A stretch of DNA of 64,000 nt. Origin: Candidatus Anaerobutyricum avicola (lineage in GTDB: Bacteria; Bacillota; Clostridia; Lachnospirales; Lachnospiraceae). Position 1 is the first letter of the stretch. Each line of letters starts with the position of its first letter. The stretch is taken from assembly GCA_019113845.1 (NCBI GenBank), contig DXGQ01000009.1:21189-85188 (forward strand). Direction: 5' to 3'. The notes under the pieces were generated by a model. That model worked only from the letters and a program-made list of their open reading frames with translations. It did no database searches and was not told the DNA's origin. The position numbers and the translations under genes are program-made. Positions 25,475 through 35,004 of this stretch are shown here, piece by piece.

Positions 25475-26232
25475 GAAAATACAACCTCCTTTGCGTCGAA
25501 TACCGGCCCGTCTTTACAGATCCGGGTGTTGTTCACGTTGGTGTGATGGTCTTTTTCTTTTGTCTTACAGATACAGCCAAGGCAGGCGCCGATACCGCAG
25601 GCCATTCTCTCCTCGAGAGAAATCTGCGCTTCCATGCCGTACTCGTCCGCATATTCTGCCAGAGCTTTTAACATCGGCATCGGTCCGCAGGCATAAATGA
25701 TGTCTCCGCTTACCTGTGCGGCTTTGATGGCATCAATAACGGTTCCTTTTGTACCGCAGCTGCCGTCCTCCGTGGCCACGACCACATCCGCGCAGGAGTC
25801 AAACTCTTCTTTTAAGAACAATTCGTCCCGGTAACCGAGAACGACGGTCTTCTCACAGGAGAGCTGTCTGGCAAGTTCCAGCATCGGAGGGATTCCGATA
25901 CCGCCGCCCACGATGACCGCTTTCTTGTCTTTCATCGTGAAACCGTTGCCAAGAGGACCCATCACTTCCAGGGAGCCCCCCTCCTTCATCTCAGAAAACA
26001 GGCGGGTTCCCTCTCCGGCAATCCGGTAAACGACCCGGAGTGTTCCTTTTTCCGCGTCAATGCCACAGATACTGATCGGCCGGGGCAGAAGTTTTGTGCC
26101 ATCCTCACAGTACATGGCAATGAACTGTCCCGGCTTCGCTTCCTTTGCTCCTTTCGGGAACGACAGCACCATATCATAAATATCTGTGCCGATACATTTC
26201 TGGCTGACGATCACTGCCCTTTCTTTCACCAT
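25471..26232 (-). CDS. pyrK: Dihydroorotate dehydrogenase electron transfer subunit
   Basis: FAD and 2Fe-2S protein that oxidises reduced PyrD and gives electrons to NAD. Contains RPISICGID and the FAD-binding region, IVGGGIGIPPMLELARQL for NAD(P), and the C-terminal Cys set CGIGACLGCIC with a fourth Cys in TRICKDGPVF. About 254 residues. Two ATGs follow the GGAGG: the one at 26232 is nine bases away, the one at 26238 only three, so 26232 was chosen. It is 68 bases after the methyltransferase gene. Confidence 0.96.
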   Translation of the reverse strand: MVKERAVIVSQKCIGTDIYDMVLSFPKGAKEAKPGQFIAMYCEDGTKLLPRPISICGIDAEKGTLRVVYRIAGEGTRLFSEMKEGGSLEVMGPLGNGFTMKDKKAVIVGGGIGIPPMLELARQLSCEKTVVLGYRDELFLKEEFDSCADVVVATEDGSCGTKGTVIDAIKAAQVSGDIIYACGPMPMLKALAEYADEYGMEAQISLEERMACGIGACLGCICKTKEKDHHTNVNNTRICKDGPVFDAKEVVFS

Positions 26233-26299
26233 ATGCATACACCTCCATTTTTTCATCTTTATCTTATGATCCATTTACTATTTATTTCATTCCACGCCG

Positions 26300-27118
26300 C
26301 TACCAAAACTTCCGCACAAATACCGGGAGCGGCGGGTGATTCGGTCTGTTATAAAATGCTTCCACCAGCACCATATATCGCTGTGGATCGAGGTCTTTCA
26401 GCCACGCGAGCACCTGCTTCTTTTCCTCAAAGCCGGAATCGCCGCCGCTGTAGATCATCAGCGATAAAAGTCCTCCGGGTTTCAGCAGCCGAAGCGCTTT
26501 TGTAAGCGCCATGAGCGTGGTTGCCGGCTTTGTGGCAAGCCCGTGGTCGCCGCCGGGCAGATAGCCCAGGTTAAACATGATGAGATCTGCCAATCCTTCC
26601 GGGACATACTCGTCCATATGCTCATGTCCCCGGAGCAGGAGACGAATCCGTTTCCTGCCCGCGGCGTCCTGAAGAACTGCCCGGTTTTTCTTCTCGTCTT
26701 TCTGCTCCACCGTCTTTTCCGGACAGCCAGGCACATCTTTTCCGCACCCGGTGACATGCTCCGCACCGGGACGTTCCATATCGCCGACATTCTTCTTCCC
26801 GTCAGAACATCTGCCCGGACATTCTGTATACCCATTTTTAAGAAGTCTTTCTCTTGTCTTTTGCAATGCCATTTCCTGAATATCCATGGCAAGGATCTCA
26901 CCACCATTCTCTCCCAGCAGCTCACTCAGAAAGAGCGTGTCTTTTCCCGTGCCCGCCGTGGCGTCAATAAAGAAAGCCTTCTCTTTCCCTTGTCCCTCAT
27001 GATCCGGGCTGTCGGACGGAGATGCAAATGCCGTTCCGCACGCATCCGTATTCCCATCCGGCAGGAACATCTGGCGAATCCGCTCATGGCACCAGTCTGT
27101 GATCACAAAACGCTTCAT
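26300..27118 (-). CDS. mnmM: MnmM/YtqB-like SAM-dependent methyltransferase with inserts
   Basis: Class I methyltransferase of the rRNA_methylase/YtqB family; YtqB of Bacillus is MnmM, which completes the mnm5s2U34 wobble base of tRNA. Motifs: FFIDATAGTGKDTLFLSELL for SAM binding, ILAMDIQEMALQKTRERL, MFNLGYLPGGDHGLATKPATT and a C-terminal HPPLPVFVRKFW. The usual length is near 190 residues; this one has about 272, with extra segments at about 20-45 and a Cys- and charge-rich one at about 105-160 (GRCSDGKKNVGDMERPGAEH). The start at 27118 follows GGAGG. The extra segments are odd but the core is intact. Confidence 0.78.
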   Translation of the reverse strand: MKRFVITDWCHERIRQMFLPDGNTDACGTAFASPSDSPDHEGQGKEKAFFIDATAGTGKDTLFLSELLGENGGEILAMDIQEMALQKTRERLLKNGYTECPGRCSDGKKNVGDMERPGAEHVTGCGKDVPGCPEKTVEQKDEKKNRAVLQDAAGRKRIRLLLRGHEHMDEYVPEGLADLIMFNLGYLPGGDHGLATKPATTLMALTKALRLLKPGGLLSLMIYSGGDSGFEEKKQVLAWLKDLDPQRYMVLVEAFYNRPNHPPLPVFVRKFW

Positions 27119-27240
27119 TCTCGTTCCTCCATTCTCCCCGCTCAAACAGCCTGCATCCCTAGGCGTTATACCGATTGATGGCAACACCGCAGATGGAAGC
27201 GCAGGACAGTCATTATGCGAAATGTGGGCAGGTCAGTACA

Positions 27241-28059
27241 CTACGCCAGCAGGAAGTACCCGGCCACAAGGATACCGAGCACGATCCGGTACACGCCAAA
27301 TGCCTTAAAGTCATTTTTCTTTACATAGTTCAGCAGGAACTTGATGGCGAGGATAGAAACCACAAAGGCGACCACCATGCCGACCAGCAGCACTGCCACC
27401 TCATAACCGGTGTAATGGAAGCCGAACTTCACCATCTTTAAGAGGCTGGCTCCGAACATGACCGGGATGGAGAGGAAGAACGAGTATTCTGCCGCCACAT
27501 ACCGGGAGGTTCCGATGAGCACGGCGCCGAGGATCGTCGCGCCGGAACGGGAAGTTCCCGGTATGAGCGCAAGGATTTGAAAACAACCGATGAGGAATGC
27601 TGTCTTTACGCTGACAGATTCCAGCGTGGTCATGGACGGCGTTCTCTTTTTGTTATAGTTTTCCACTACGATAAACAGGATACCGTAAAGGATCAATGTA
27701 AATGCGACTGTCTGTGGATTATAAAACAGAGCGTCCAGCGTATCATCCAATGGCAGTCCGATGATCGCCGCCGGCAGACAGCCCACGATCACTTTACCCC
27801 AGAGCCGGAAAGTGTCTTTCTTTTCTACGGCTGTCTTCTTTGGACTGAACGGGTTTAACTTATGGAAATATAAAATGCAGACAGCCAGAATGGCGCCAAG
27901 CTGAATGACAACCCGGAACATCTCCATGAATTCATGGGATACGTTAAGCTTTACAAATTCTTCCACCAGGATCATGTGTCCCGTAGAACTGATCGGCAGC
28001 CACTCTGTGATACCTTCCACGATACCCAGCAAGATTACCTTTAACATTTCTAAAATCAT
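27241..28059 (-). CDS. uppP: Undecaprenyl-diphosphate phosphatase
   Basis: Membrane enzyme (BacA/UppP) that recycles the lipid carrier of cell-wall synthesis and can confer bacitracin tolerance. The 272 residues show [20 protein letters not shown] (about 12-31) with the catalytic Glu-rich motif, and [18 protein letters not shown] later, both hallmarks. AGGAGG lies 11 bases before the ATG at 28059; the frame remains open to 28230 without another site. It is followed by a 122-base gap with no gene. Confidence 0.96.
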   Translation of the reverse strand: MILEMLKVILLGIVEGITEWLPISSTGHMILVEEFVKLNVSHEFMEMFRVVIQLGAILAVCILYFHKLNPFSPKKTAVEKKDTFRLWGKVIVGCLPAAIIGLPLDDTLDALFYNPQTVAFTLILYGILFIVVENYNKKRTPSMTTLESVSVKTAFLIGCFQILALIPGTSRSGATILGAVLIGTSRYVAAEYSFFLSIPVMFGASLLKMVKFGFHYTGYEVAVLLVGMVVAFVVSILAIKFLLNYVKKNDFKAFGVYRIVLGILVAGYFLLA

Positions 28060-28239
28060 TTTGTTATGTACCTCCTGTAAACATACGACAATTCTGAAAA
28101 TACAGTTTATTGTATCACAGATGACTGCCTTTGTGGACAGCGATTTTTTTACATCTCTCGCGCACGCATTTTCACACACATTTCCGCGCAGTTCCGGCAG
28201 CGCCGATACCGCCGGAAACCTGTATGCCACCGGCGTCTT

Positions 28240-30249
28240 TTATATCTCTTCTGTTTGTATCAGGCCCTGTTCCGTCAAAAACTGCAGAGAAAAGATTTTT
28301 TTCCGCCCGCCTTTATCAAATCGCAGGGTGATCTTATCCCCATCTATATTGACGATGGTTCCCTCTCCGTACTTTTTATGGCGGATCCTCTGTCCCGGTC
28401 GAAACCCTTCTTTATCATACTGTATTTCTGCCAGATAACGGGAAGGTTTCGCCGCTTTCTGATAGAGTTCCTTCACCGAGTAGAGGAAGAGATAGGTTTT
28501 TGCTCTGGTGAGCGCCACATACACAAGACGACGCTCCTCTTCCAGGTCTGCAGGCTTCACTGCCTTCTTGTGCGGCGTAATCCCCTCATTCATATCCATA
28601 ACGAAGACCACCTCATACTCCAGTCCCTTGGCGCTGTGCATGGTGGTAAGGGTGACTCCGCTGCTGTCATTTTTCCGCCCGGCTTCCAGCTGTTTTTTTA
28701 ACTCTTCCCCATACTCCTCGATATAGGCAAACCACGCCTCCACCGTAGGACAGTCTCTGGCCGTCTCCTGAATCTGGTCGAGAACTTCTGTCAGATCATC
28801 GGGGTTCATCCGTCGGAAAGCGGCGTATTCCGCCAGATACTCCTCATAGCCGATACCGTTTCTTATGTAGGTGATGGCGGCGTAGGGATCCATTTTTTTC
28901 AGCAAATATAAATCCATTTCCAGCTTGTCGATTTTCTCATAGAGCCATCTCTTCCCGAACGTCTGCTGTTTTAAAGCCGTCAGATCGACTTCCGGTTCTG
29001 TCAGCATATTTCGGGAAATGTACCGTTTCGGCCGGTTCATGACCTGTAAAAACAGTTTCCGGTCTCTCGCTCCCATGGCGAGCTTCAGATAGGCAATGAT
29101 GTTCCGGGCGATCCAGTGTTCAAAAATGTTTGGCAGTACATCCCGCATCTGAAAGGGAATGTTGTATTCCATCAGACGCCCTGCCAGCAGTCTCGGCTGG
29201 GTGTTTGTCCGGAATATGACGGCAATCTCCTCCGCAGGAATCCCCTTTTTCATGTAAAAGCGGATGCCGTTTACGATATCACTGCATTCCGCGCTGGTGT
29301 TTTCCATCTTCCGGTATACAATAGGCACTTTGCTTCCCCGGGCGGCTGTCAGTTTCTTTTCAAATCGCTTCGTGTTATGTGCGATCAGTCTTCTGGCGCC
29401 CTCCACGATCTCCTGACTGCACCGGTAATTGATATTCAGTATCATTCGTCTGGCCCGCGGATAATCTTTTTCAAATCCAAGCATGATCTCCGGTTTTGCT
29501 CCCCGGAAGCGGTAGATAGACTGGTCATCATCTCCCACGATGAACAGATTCTCCCGGCTGCCCGCCAGCAGTTTTACGATCTCATACTGGATACGGTTGA
29601 TATCCTGAAACTCATCCACCAGGATGTACTGAAACCGCTCCTGCCACATCTTTAAAATGTCCGGCCGGTCCCGCAGCAACTCATAGCAAAAGACCAGCAT
29701 ATCGTCAAAATCGAGCATCTGATGGCTCCGCAGTCTTTTCTCATATCCCTCGTATAATTCCCGGAATAACTCGTCCGCACAGTTGCTGCTGTGATAGAGA
29801 GACAAATCCATCATCTCTCCCTTGACAAAGCTGATCTCATTGAGAATACCCGTGAGAAACTCTCCCTCGTCCTCAATCTCCAGCTCTTTTTCGTCCACCA
29901 TCTCTTTTATGTATCTTCTCCGGTCTTCTTCGCGGATGATATTGCTCCCTGTATATCGGTACGCATAACGAAGAATCCTGAAAAAGACCGAGTGGAAAGT
30001 ACCGAAGAGAACCGGCGTCCGTTCTTCCCCCATCAGCTTCTCAAAACGCTGCTGCATCTCCTTTGCCGCCGCTCTGGTAAATGTAATGACCAGTATATGG
30101 GACGGATGCACTCCTGCTTCCTCGATCAGCCATTTGACGCGGTAAGTGATCACCAGTGTTTTTCCGGAACCAGGTCCCGCCAGTACCATCGCCGGCCCAT
30201 CCTGATGGGTTATGGCTTTTTTCTGTTCTTCGTTAAATTCTGCGCTCAT
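28240..30249 (-). CDS. UvrD/PcrA-like superfamily 1 helicase
   Basis: About 669 residues. Helicase motifs in order: MVLAGPGSGKTLVITYR (Walker A), VITFTRAAAKEM (Ia), YILVDEFQDINRIQYE (II, DEFQD), FIVGDDDQSIYRFRGA (III), IILNINYRCSQEI (IV) and LTTMHSAKGLEYEVVF (V) with LVYVALTRAKTYLFL (VI). The C-terminus (RPGQRIRHKKYGEGTIVNID) is a small Tudor-like part also found in PcrA. It is shorter than PcrA of about 740 residues, so it may be a second UvrD-type protein. Start MSAEFNEEQKKAI at 30249 fits GAGG nine bases upstream. Confidence 0.9.
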   Translation of the reverse strand: MSAEFNEEQKKAITHQDGPAMVLAGPGSGKTLVITYRVKWLIEEAGVHPSHILVITFTRAAAKEMQQRFEKLMGEERTPVLFGTFHSVFFRILRYAYRYTGSNIIREEDRRRYIKEMVDEKELEIEDEGEFLTGILNEISFVKGEMMDLSLYHSSNCADELFRELYEGYEKRLRSHQMLDFDDMLVFCYELLRDRPDILKMWQERFQYILVDEFQDINRIQYEIVKLLAGSRENLFIVGDDDQSIYRFRGAKPEIMLGFEKDYPRARRMILNINYRCSQEIVEGARRLIAHNTKRFEKKLTAARGSKVPIVYRKMENTSAECSDIVNGIRFYMKKGIPAEEIAVIFRTNTQPRLLAGRLMEYNIPFQMRDVLPNIFEHWIARNIIAYLKLAMGARDRKLFLQVMNRPKRYISRNMLTEPEVDLTALKQQTFGKRWLYEKIDKLEMDLYLLKKMDPYAAITYIRNGIGYEEYLAEYAAFRRMNPDDLTEVLDQIQETARDCPTVEAWFAYIEEYGEELKKQLEAGRKNDSSGVTLTTMHSAKGLEYEVVFVMDMNEGITPHKKAVKPADLEEERRLVYVALTRAKTYLFLYSVKELYQKAAKPSRYLAEIQYDKEGFRPGQRIRHKKYGEGTIVNIDGDKITLRFDKGGRKKIFSLQFLTEQGLIQTEEI

Positions 30250-30270
30250 TTTCTCCATCCTCACAGAGAA

Positions 30271-30296
30271 AAAGGGTGTTTTTATAAACACCCTTT
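30271..30296 (-). terminator. Intrinsic terminator after ptsI
   Basis: Perfect 11-base stem AAAGGGTGTTT / AAACACCCTTT with a four-base loop, followed on the minus strand by TTCTC. It lies 36 bases after ptsI and just before the helicase gene. Confidence 0.85.
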
Positions 30297-30331
30297 CTCC
30301 TTCGTCTCAGAAATATATTCTGATATATTCT

Positions 30332-32038
30332 TTATTTTGCAACTGATTCCAGATATGCTTTTACTTCTGCTTCTGTAACCAGAGACATTGCTTTCTCAGC
30401 TACAGCGTTGGCCTCTTCCATCGTCCAGAGAGAAATCGTCTTTCTGGTCGCCAGAATGGATGTAGCACTTACACTGAACTCGTCCAGACCAAAGGAAAGC
30501 AGCAGCGGTGTCAGCAGCGGATCAGCAGCTGCCTCTCCACACATGCCTACCATAGTTCCCTCTGCCTTGCCGGCCTTGATGACTCTCTCAATGGAGCGGA
30601 GCACAGCCGGATTGTAAGTAGAATACAGATAAGCCACATCCGGATTACCACGGTCAGCAGCCATAGTATATCCTGTCAAGTCATTGGTTCCGATGCTGAA
30701 GAAATCTGCTTCTTTTGCGAAAGCATCCGCCATCAGGCTGGCTGCCGGTGTCTCCACCATGATACCAACCTTGATATCTTTGTTATACGGAATACCTTTT
30801 TCATCAAGTTCCGCTTTGATCTCTTCTAACATTGCCTTTACTGCGCGGAACTCATCCACACAGGAAATCATCGGCACCATGATCTTAATCTCACCGTAAG
30901 CGCTCGCGCGAAGCAGGGCTCTTAACTGTGGACGGTATAAATCCTCTCTCTTCAAGCAGAGACGTACTGCACGGAATCCAAGGAACGGATTCTCCTCTTT
31001 AGCAAGGCCAAGATACGGAATCTCCTTGTCACCGCCGATATCAAGAGTACGGATGATGACCGGCTTGCCCTTAAGCATCTCAGCCACTTTTTTATAAGCC
31101 TCAAACTGCTCATCCTCTGTAGGTACCTGTGGACGGTCCATGAACAGGAACTCTGTACGGAACAGGCCGATACCTTCTCCGTCACATTCCACTACTTTCT
31201 CTGCGTCTTCCGGTTTTCCGATGTTTGCGCACAGCTCAACGACATGTCCGTCGGCCGTTGCGCTCTCTTTTCCGATGAATGCCTGCAGAGCGGCCTTCTC
31301 AGCCAGATACTCTTCTCTCTTTGCAGTATATTTCTTAAGAAGCTCTTCGTCCGGAGAAGCAAATACCTCACCGGTAGAGCCATCCAGGATTACGGTCTGT
31401 CCGTTTTCCAGCTTGCTCACGATCCCTTCAATACTGAGTACTGCAGGAATCTCCAGCGCTCTTGCAAGGATCGCGGAATGCGAAGTCTTTCCGCCGATCT
31501 CAGTCAGAACACCAGCCACGTTGGCAGGATTAATCCCTGCGGTCATGGACGGCGTCAGATCTTCTGCCACAAGAACTGTTCCTTCCGGAACGCTTGCCAG
31601 ATCGAGATCTTCCACATCAAGAAGGATCTTTAAAAGTCTTGTCTTGATGTCGCAGACGTCTGTCGCTCTCTGCTGGAACATCTCATCCTCAATGGATGAA
31701 AACATCTGTGCGTACATATCGCAGACCTGCTCAACAGCGGCCTCCGCGCACATTTTCTCATTTTCAATATTTGCGTTAATCTGTCCGGTCATCTCCGGAT
31801 CCATTAACAGCAGGACATGTCCCTCTAAAATTTCTGCCTCTTTTGCCCCCACGCGAGTTTTCATGTCTTCTGCCATAGCCTGCGTCTTAGCAATACATTT
31901 CTCCAGTGCATTGTTAAAACGTTCTTTTTCAGCAGCAATGTCGCTGACTGTAACGTTATCATATGCCAGAGACGGTTCCTTTACGATCACTACGGAACCG
32001 ATACCAATTCCGGCAGATGCACCAATACCAGTATACAT
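30332..32038 (-). CDS. ptsI: Phosphoenolpyruvate-protein phosphotransferase (enzyme I)
   Basis: Enzyme I of the PTS: takes phosphate from PEP and gives it to HPr. Of 568 residues, the N-terminal half holds the phospho-His187 in GGKTSHSAILARALE; the C-terminal half is the PEP-binding barrel with GIGLFRTEFLFMDR, IRTLDIGGDKEIPYL, FFSIGTNDLTGYTMAADR and catalytic Cys in VGMCGEAAADPLL. The ATG at 32038 has GAGGTGG upstream; an earlier GTG at 32047 overlaps that site. It follows ptsH by 24 bases and serves both PTS systems at the left of the window. Confidence 0.97.
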   Translation of the reverse strand: MYTGIGASAGIGIGSVVIVKEPSLAYDNVTVSDIAAEKERFNNALEKCIAKTQAMAEDMKTRVGAKEAEILEGHVLLLMDPEMTGQINANIENEKMCAEAAVEQVCDMYAQMFSSIEDEMFQQRATDVCDIKTRLLKILLDVEDLDLASVPEGTVLVAEDLTPSMTAGINPANVAGVLTEIGGKTSHSAILARALEIPAVLSIEGIVSKLENGQTVILDGSTGEVFASPDEELLKKYTAKREEYLAEKAALQAFIGKESATADGHVVELCANIGKPEDAEKVVECDGEGIGLFRTEFLFMDRPQVPTEDEQFEAYKKVAEMLKGKPVIIRTLDIGGDKEIPYLGLAKEENPFLGFRAVRLCLKREDLYRPQLRALLRASAYGEIKIMVPMISCVDEFRAVKAMLEEIKAELDEKGIPYNKDIKVGIMVETPAASLMADAFAKEADFFSIGTNDLTGYTMAADRGNPDVAYLYSTYNPAVLRSIERVIKAGKAEGTMVGMCGEAAADPLLTPLLLSFGLDEFSVSATSILATRKTISLWTMEEANAVAEKAMSLVTEAEVKAYLESVAK

Positions 32039-32062
32039 GATTTCCACCTCTATATTATTAAC

Positions 32063-32326
32063 TTACTCTCCAAGACCGGATTCGATCAGCTCTACAGCTG
32101 TCTTTAAAGCTTCCTCTTCGTCTGGTCCGTTACATTCCAGTTCGATCTCGGAACCGCATTTGATACATGCGCCAATAATATTAAGAAGGCTCTTTGCATT
32201 GATGTCTTTGCCGTTGAAGTGGATCGTTACATCGCTCTCAAACTTTGCAACGCCTTTGGCAAAAACGCCTGCCGGTCTCATGTGAAGTCCCTGTGGATTA
32301 GTGATTGTGATTTTTTGTGATACCAT
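32063..32326 (-). CDS. ptsH: Phosphocarrier protein HPr
   Basis: An 87-residue HPr. The catalytic His15 is in NPQGLHMRPAG, and the regulatory Ser46 in NAKSLLNIIGAC, so HPr kinase control of carbon catabolite repression is likely. The stretch after Ser46 differs from the common SIMGVMSLG, and the helix carries two Cys (GACIKCG), unusual but seen in Clostridia. AAAGGAG precedes the ATG at 32326. The frame is open to 32419 but the upstream part is leader. Confidence 0.95.
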   Translation of the reverse strand: MVSQKITITNPQGLHMRPAGVFAKGVAKFESDVTIHFNGKDINAKSLLNIIGACIKCGSEIELECNGPDEEEALKTAVELIESGLGE

Positions 32327-32357
32327 AATATTCTTCTCCTTTTCTTTAAAAAGTTGT

Positions 32358-32380
32358 AAAACAGCCGGAAAAGCTGTTTT
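32358..32380 (-). promoter_or_regulatory. Hairpin in the ptsHI leader
   Basis: AAAACAGC / GCTGTTTT with a seven-base loop, followed by ACAACTTTTT, about 30 bases before the ptsH start. It resembles a weak terminator and might act as an attenuator of ptsHI. Confidence 0.45.
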
Positions 32381-32536
32381 CATGTTATAGAATAACAGAA
32401 TTAAAAATAACCGGTTCAACTCACTGCTGGTAGATGCATTTTGATTAGTATTATACGTACTGCCGTCAACAGACTCCGCAGACAGTAGCGGATACGTGCG
32501 ATCTCGCAGAAACCCCCTAGTTATTTTATAGGACTA

Positions 32537-32565
32537 ATTTTACCATTGATTGGGTAGAGTGTCAA
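32537..32565 (-). promoter_or_regulatory. Strong vegetative promoter of ptsHI
   Basis: Perfect TTGACA, 17 bases, TAAAAT on the minus strand. The predicted leader of about 200 bases contains TGCGA-GA-TCGCA and the hairpin at 32358-32380. Confidence 0.85.
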
Positions 32566-32584
32566 CCAATTGACAGGGATAAAC

Positions 32585-33241
32585 TTATATCCTCGTGGAT
32601 AAAAACGTCATCTCCCGCTGTCCTGCCTCGTCTTCCGGAAACAGTTCACAGTACTCCTGTACCGCCTCGTAGGCGGCCTCATAATCCAGAGAACGCTCAT
32701 AGATGACGACCTTCTGGAACATAAAGGTCTGCTTGCTCTCTCCTCCGGCCGCAATCCCCTGCTCGGTAAAGGCAAGTGCATTCTCATAATCTTCCTGTTC
32801 GAGATAAATATCGCAGATCAGCTGTAAAAACACACTGTCCTCCGTCTTCTCCCATCCTTCGGAATATATGGTGAGCGCCCGCTCATGATCGCCTTCCTCT
32901 CTGGCGCATCTTCCCTTGAGCTCATAGTAGCGAGGCTCTCTGGAATCCGACGCGATCAGCCTGTCATAGATGGTCTCCGCCTGCGCGTAATCCTCAAGCT
33001 GATAATAGCTCTCCGCCAGATAACAGGTCATATCGTGATTCAGACCGCCGGCAAAAATGCAGTGCCTGTCCAGAGCACTCTCCAGATACTGGATCGTCTT
33101 GGAGTAATCTTCCTCCGCAAAGTATAAGAGCGCGTCGTCCCGAAGCTCCTGCTTCCTGCCGTATTCTCTCCACTGCCAGATGCCGCTGAGAAGAAGAAGG
33201 ACAACCGCCGCTGCGATGATTCCCCGTAATAATCTGCTCAT
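32585..33241 (-). CDS. Membrane-anchored TPR-repeat protein
   Basis: About 218 residues. An N-terminal hydrophobic helix (LLRGIIAAAVVLLLLSGIW) anchors the protein, with the rest outside. Then follow about five tetratricopeptide-like repeats, for example YLAESYYQLEDYAQAETIYDR, YYELKGRCAREEGDHERALT and LICDIYLEQEDYENALAFTE. Such proteins are scaffolds; no enzyme motif is seen. The start at 33241 has GAGGGT eight bases upstream. It ends 20 bases before the ptsHI -35 box and follows rpsO after a 240-base region with a terminator and palindromes. Confidence 0.8.
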   Translation of the reverse strand: MSRLLRGIIAAAVVLLLLSGIWQWREYGRKQELRDDALLYFAEEDYSKTIQYLESALDRHCIFAGGLNHDMTCYLAESYYQLEDYAQAETIYDRLIASDSREPRYYELKGRCAREEGDHERALTIYSEGWEKTEDSVFLQLICDIYLEQEDYENALAFTEQGIAAGGESKQTFMFQKVVIYERSLDYEAAYEAVQEYCELFPEDEAGQREMTFLSTRI

Positions 33242-33384
33242 ATACATACCCTCATTGTCAAAAAATTGTTATGTTTCGTTCTGTTTTTCTGTTCTATTTT
33301 ATCGTATTCATACTGAAAAAACAACCGGAAGATTTTTTCTGTTTCGCTCTCACTCCGCCGCAGTGTGATCCCCGCGCCGGCCGC

Positions 33385-33425
33385 GGTCGCTTTAGCGACC
33401 AAATTCTGTTTTGCGCAAATGCGCA
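33385..33425. repeat. Palindromes downstream of rpsO
   Basis: GGTCGC-TTTA-GCGACC (33385-33400) and a TGCGCAAATGCGCA repeat (33412-33425) follow one another in a 240-base region without a gene. They can form hairpins on either strand. No T-run follows on the minus strand. Function unknown. Confidence 0.5.
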
Positions 33426-33486
33426 TCCTTTCCGGAGGGATTTTTATCTTATCAAAATTCCGACGAAATTTCCTATAAGCAAAACG

Positions 33487-33513
33487 AACGCCGCTCCCGG
33501 AGGATGCGGCGTC
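33487..33513 (-). terminator. Intrinsic terminator of rpsO
   Basis: GACGCCGC / GCGGCGTT stem with an 11-base loop, then CGTTTTGC, 12 bases after the rpsO stop. Confidence 0.78.
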
Positions 33514-33525
33514 CTATCTTTTGTA

Positions 33526-33792
33526 TTATTTTCTTAAGCCTAACTGCTCGATCAGAGTTCTGTAACGCTCAATATCTTTTGCTTTCAGGTATGCGAGAAG
33601 GTTTCTTCTCTGACCTACCATTTTAAGAAGACCTCTTCTGGAATGATGATCCTTCGGGTTCGCCTTGAAGTGATCCTGCAGGTCGTTGATTCTTGCTGTG
33701 AGAATCGCTACCTGTACTTCCGGTGAACCTGTGTCTCCCTCGCTTCTTCCATATTTTGCGATCAGTTCTGCTTTCATTTCCTTTGTGATCAT
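33526..33792 (-). CDS. rpsO: 30S ribosomal protein S15
   Basis: An 88-residue S15, which binds 16S rRNA at the central domain. Features: [38 protein letters not shown] and [27 protein letters not shown] lies eight bases before the ATG at 33792. It has its own promoter at 33907-33935 and terminator. S15 genes are often autoregulated by leader RNA; the leader here is about 110 bases. Confidence 0.98.
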   Translation of the reverse strand: MITKEMKAELIAKYGRSEGDTGSPEVQVAILTARINDLQDHFKANPKDHHSRRGLLKMVGQRRNLLAYLKAKDIERYRTLIEQLGLRK

Positions 33793-33906
33793 GTTCAAAT
33801 CCTCCTTCAATGATAAACACCTTTACGAAGACAAGGTCGGAGTAACTCCATATCCTGGCAAAGGTTATTTCGGCCTGCGCTTTCTTCCCGCACAGACACT
33901 TTAGCA

Positions 33907-33935
33907 AGTTTACCATACGGAAAAATGTTTGTAAA
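33907..33935 (-). promoter_or_regulatory. Promoter of rpsO
   Basis: TTTACA, 17 bases, TAAACT on the minus strand, in the 190-base gap between rluD and rpsO. Confidence 0.65.
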
Positions 33936-33982
33936 GAATTTTTTTCACGGATCGTTCTCTTTTTACCCTGCTCTCTGCCGCC

Positions 33983-34909
33983 TCAGCCGCCAAGTTTACC
34001 GAGAAGCTCTCTGAAATATTCCGGCAGAGGCGCCTCGAACTCCATATACTCTCCCGTTCTCGGATGGACAAAACCGAGCACTCTGGCATGTAGACACTGT
34101 CCCTGCAGCCCCTTTCTGCCGCTTTTCGGCCCGTAGATCTCATCGCCTAACAGCGGGTGTCCGATACTTGCCATATGGACGCGGATCTGATGCGTCCGTC
34201 CCGTCTCCAGCTGACATTCCACATGGTTAAACTGATGATTCAGATGGCTCAGCACCCGGTAGTGGGTGACTGCTCTCTTTCCGTTTTTGTATTCCACCGC
34301 CATCTTTTTTCTGTCAACAGGGTTTCTGCCGATGGGAGCGTCGATCACGCCCTCCTCCTCCGGAAAATTGTTGTACACGATCGCTTCGTATTTTCTTGTG
34401 ATGGAATGTTCCTTCAACTGTTCTGCCAGACTCTGATGGGCGATGTCCGTCTTACAGACGACAAGCACTCCCGTGGTATCTTTGTCAATGCGGTGCACGA
34501 TCCCCGGCCGCAGCACGCCGTTGATGCCGGAGAGATGTCCCGCACAGTGGGCGAGCAGTCCGTTGACCAGCGTCCCCGAATATCTGCCCGGGCAGGGATG
34601 CACCACCATATCTTTCGGCTTATTGATGAGAATGACATCCTCATCCTCATATAAAATATCCAGATCCATCTCTTCCGGAAGGACGCTCAGTTCCTGAAGC
34701 GGCGGCACTGTAAGCACGATCCGGTCCTCCGTCTGGATACGGCTGCCCGGCTTCGCCGCCTTCTCATTTAAAGTAACCTTTCCGCCTTTTATGAGTTTCT
34801 GGATATACGAGCGGGACTGTCCGCTCAATTCCGCCGCCAGAAACTGATCCAGCCGCAGTCCCTCCTGCTCCTTTTCCACTGTATAAAAATAACGCTGCTC
34901 CTGTTCCAT
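33983..34909 (-). CDS. rluD: RluA-family 23S rRNA pseudouridine synthase
   Basis: About 308 residues. N-terminal S4 domain (about 15-75, LRLDQFLAAELSGQSRSYIQ), then the catalytic domain with GVLRPGIVHRIDKDTTGVLVV, whose Asp in HRIDKDT is the nucleophile, and LETGRTHQIRVHMASIGHPL. This is the RluD/YlyB type, usually next to lspA as here (95 bases after it), so the call is supported by context. Start at 34909 was chosen; a start at 34951 (MPVRKEEK) cannot be excluded. Confidence 0.9.
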   Translation of the reverse strand: MEQEQRYFYTVEKEQEGLRLDQFLAAELSGQSRSYIQKLIKGGKVTLNEKAAKPGSRIQTEDRIVLTVPPLQELSVLPEEMDLDILYEDEDVILINKPKDMVVHPCPGRYSGTLVNGLLAHCAGHLSGINGVLRPGIVHRIDKDTTGVLVVCKTDIAHQSLAEQLKEHSITRKYEAIVYNNFPEEEGVIDAPIGRNPVDRKKMAVEYKNGKRAVTHYRVLSHLNHQFNHVECQLETGRTHQIRVHMASIGHPLLGDEIYGPKSGRKGLQGQCLHARVLGFVHPRTGEYMEFEAPLPEYFRELLGKLGG

Positions 34910-35004
34910 ATCGTTTCGTTCCCTCTGTTTTTCTTCTTTTCTGACCGGCATTCTTCTTTCTGGTCACTGCTCTGCTTGCGGGCGTCCCCGTCATCCCGCG
35001 GTTC

